A stretch of DNA of 7,601 nt from an uncultured Lewinella sp. (lineage in GTDB: Bacteria > Bacteroidota > Bacteroidia > Chitinophagales > Saprospiraceae): contig CALIGP010000165.1 in assembly GCA_938021455.1 (NCBI GenBank), forward strand, positions 1-7,601, written 5' to 3'. Under the pieces are notes generated by a model, which made no database searches, was not told the origin of the DNA, and saw nothing but the letters and a program-made list of their open reading frames with translations. Both the position numbers and the translations under genes were made by a program. This document shows, one piece after another, positions 6,874 to 7,601 of this stretch; the first letter of the stretch is position 1, and each line of letters opens with the position of its first letter.

Positions 6874-6927
6874 TCCACATGAAGATGTAGTTGAGGGGCT
6901 AAAATGCTGTCCCTTACTTTGTGACTA
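6874..6927 (+). promoter_or_regulatory. Promoter with conserved dyad (copy 3), upstream of response-regulator gene
   Basis: TCCACATGAAGATGTAG (6874-6890) is followed after exactly 26 bases by CTTTG (6917-6921), the end of TTACTTTG, a near match to TAnnTTTG. By analogy with the other two copies this is an activator-type promoter. The predicted start site, five or six bases after the box, coincides with the ATG at 6927, so the mRNA may be leaderless. Confidence 0.65.
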
Positions 6928-7565
6928 TGGAAAACATCAAGCTCTGCCTCATCGAAGACGACCCCGTTATCCGCGAAAGCCTTCAGGGGTATTTCAGCGC
7001 CAACCCGGCCATTTCTGTCAATTTAGTCGCTACCAGCGTCGAAAATTTTTTGCAGCAGGTCACCCAGTCTATAGCTTTAGACATTAACTTAGTGCTTTTA
7101 GACATCGGTTTGCCGGGAATGTCCGGCTTGCAGGGTATTCGACATATTCGCCAGAAATTCCCCGAGGCGGACATCGTGATGCTCACCACTTTCGAGGAAG
7201 AGGAAAAAATTTTTAAGGCGCTTTGCGCAGGAGCTTGCTCTTACATTTCTAAGCGGACCTCGCTGATGAAAATCCAGGAAGCCCTCTTCGTGGTGCATCG
7301 GGGCGGCTCCTATATGTCGCCATCCATTGCCCGAAAAATTGCTGGCCACTTCATGCCGAAGGCCGCGAAGGAGGGCGATACGCTCACCCCCCGCCAGCAC
7401 CAGATCGTCGATGCCCTCGTCGACGGACTGAGCTACAAAATGATTGCCGACAAATTGGAGATTTCCATCGACACCGTCCGAGATCATATCAAGCGGATTT
7501 ACCGCGCCCTGGAGGTTAACTCTAAGGCGGAGGTGATTCGGAAGTCTTTGTCGGGGGAGATATAG
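6927..7565 (+). CDS. NarL/FixJ-family response regulator (REC + LuxR-type HTH)
   Basis: This gene encodes 212 residues, the normal length for the family. Residues 4-120 are a receiver domain: acidic pair D11-D12 (LIEDDPVI), phospho-acceptor D59 in LVLLDIGLPGMSG, T87 in VMLTTFEEE and K109 in YISKRTS are all present, so it should be phosphorylated by a histidine kinase. Residues 153-208 are a LuxR-type helix-turn-helix: LTPRQHQIVDALVDGLSYKM, then IADKLEISIDTVRDHIKRIY, with the recognition helix about 180-195. The protein acts in the cytoplasm as a transcription factor, usually binding two-fold symmetric DNA as a dimer. No kinase gene is in the window; it may follow downstream or lie elsewhere. 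A GTG at 6921 is in frame, but it overlaps the predicted -7 box, so ATG 6927 was chosen. The dyad upstream suggests autoregulation, and the same dyad precedes two neighbouring transcription units, which are candidate targets. Confidence 0.95.
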   Translation: MENIKLCLIEDDPVIRESLQGYFSANPAISVNLVATSVENFLQQVTQSIALDINLVLLDIGLPGMSGLQGIRHIRQKFPEADIVMLTTFEEEEKIFKALCAGACSYISKRTSLMKIQEALFVVHRGGSYMSPSIARKIAGHFMPKAAKEGDTLTPRQHQIVDALVDGLSYKMIADKLEISIDTVRDHIKRIYRALEVNSKAEVIRKSLSGEI

Positions 7566-7601
7566 AATTTTTTAAAACGCTAATAAAACACCCATGCTAT
7601 G
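7566..7601 (+). other. Short tail after response regulator, nothing assignable
   Basis: The 36 A/T-rich bases after the stop codon contain a T run (AATTTTTTAAAA) but no preceding hairpin, and the window ends before any further start codon can be judged. Confidence 0.3.

Noticed and set aside
3363..6890. Dyads as an ECF sigma-factor -35 element
   Set aside because: A 26-base gap to the -7 box is too long for a -35/-10 pair, and the motif is two-fold symmetric, fitting a dimeric regulator better.
6719..7087. 122-codon plus-strand frame overlapping the regulator start
   Set aside because: It crosses the 19-bp stem-loop and dyad and overlaps the receiver domain in another frame; the product is low-complexity and unlike any protein I know.

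Overview
The window looks like a chromosomal segment from a Bacteroidota bacterium, probably of the Saprospiria/Lewinella type. This rests on the gene content: an FG-GAP/LamG surface protein, an EGF-like lipoprotein with an Lcl/DUF1566-type domain, and secreted proteins with PG...DG...G beta modules. The -7 boxes also resemble the Bacteroidota TAnnTTTG element, and Shine-Dalgarno sequences are weak or absent. The taxonomic call is inference; there is no rRNA or other marker gene.

Layout. Four genes lie on the minus strand and one on the plus strand. (1) 2376 down to 1: the first 792 residues of a very large secreted protein that runs off the left edge (signal peptide, seven FG-GAP-like blades, a pre-peptidase-C-like beta domain, a LamG domain). 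(2) 3254 down to 2508: a 248-residue lipoprotein with one EGF-like module and an Lcl/DUF1566-like domain. (3) and (4) 6401 down to 4962 and 4920 down to 3547: two adjacent, clearly paralogous secreted proteins of 479 and 457 residues, 41 bases apart and probably one operon. I cannot assign them to a named family. (5) 6927 to 7565: a complete NarL/FixJ-type response regulator, divergent from the rest.

The most interesting signal is regulatory. A 17-base near-palindrome, TCCACAYGAANATGTAG, occurs three times, once upstream of the lipoprotein gene, the paralogue operon and the response-regulator gene, always in the same orientation relative to the gene. In all three cases exactly 26 bases separate it from a CTTTG that ends a TAnnTTTG-like -7 box. 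With the usual start-site position, the dyad would be centred near -42, where class II activators sit. The simplest reading is a small regulon of cell-surface proteins controlled by the NarL-type regulator encoded here, which would also control itself. That protein-site pairing is inference.

The gaps between genes are rich in inverted repeats: a terminator-like hairpin at 2456-2492, a 144-base nested element at 3395-3538, a 17-base-arm repeat at 6645-6729 and a 19-bp stem at 6762-6859. No tRNA, rRNA, CRISPR array, transposase or phage gene is visible.
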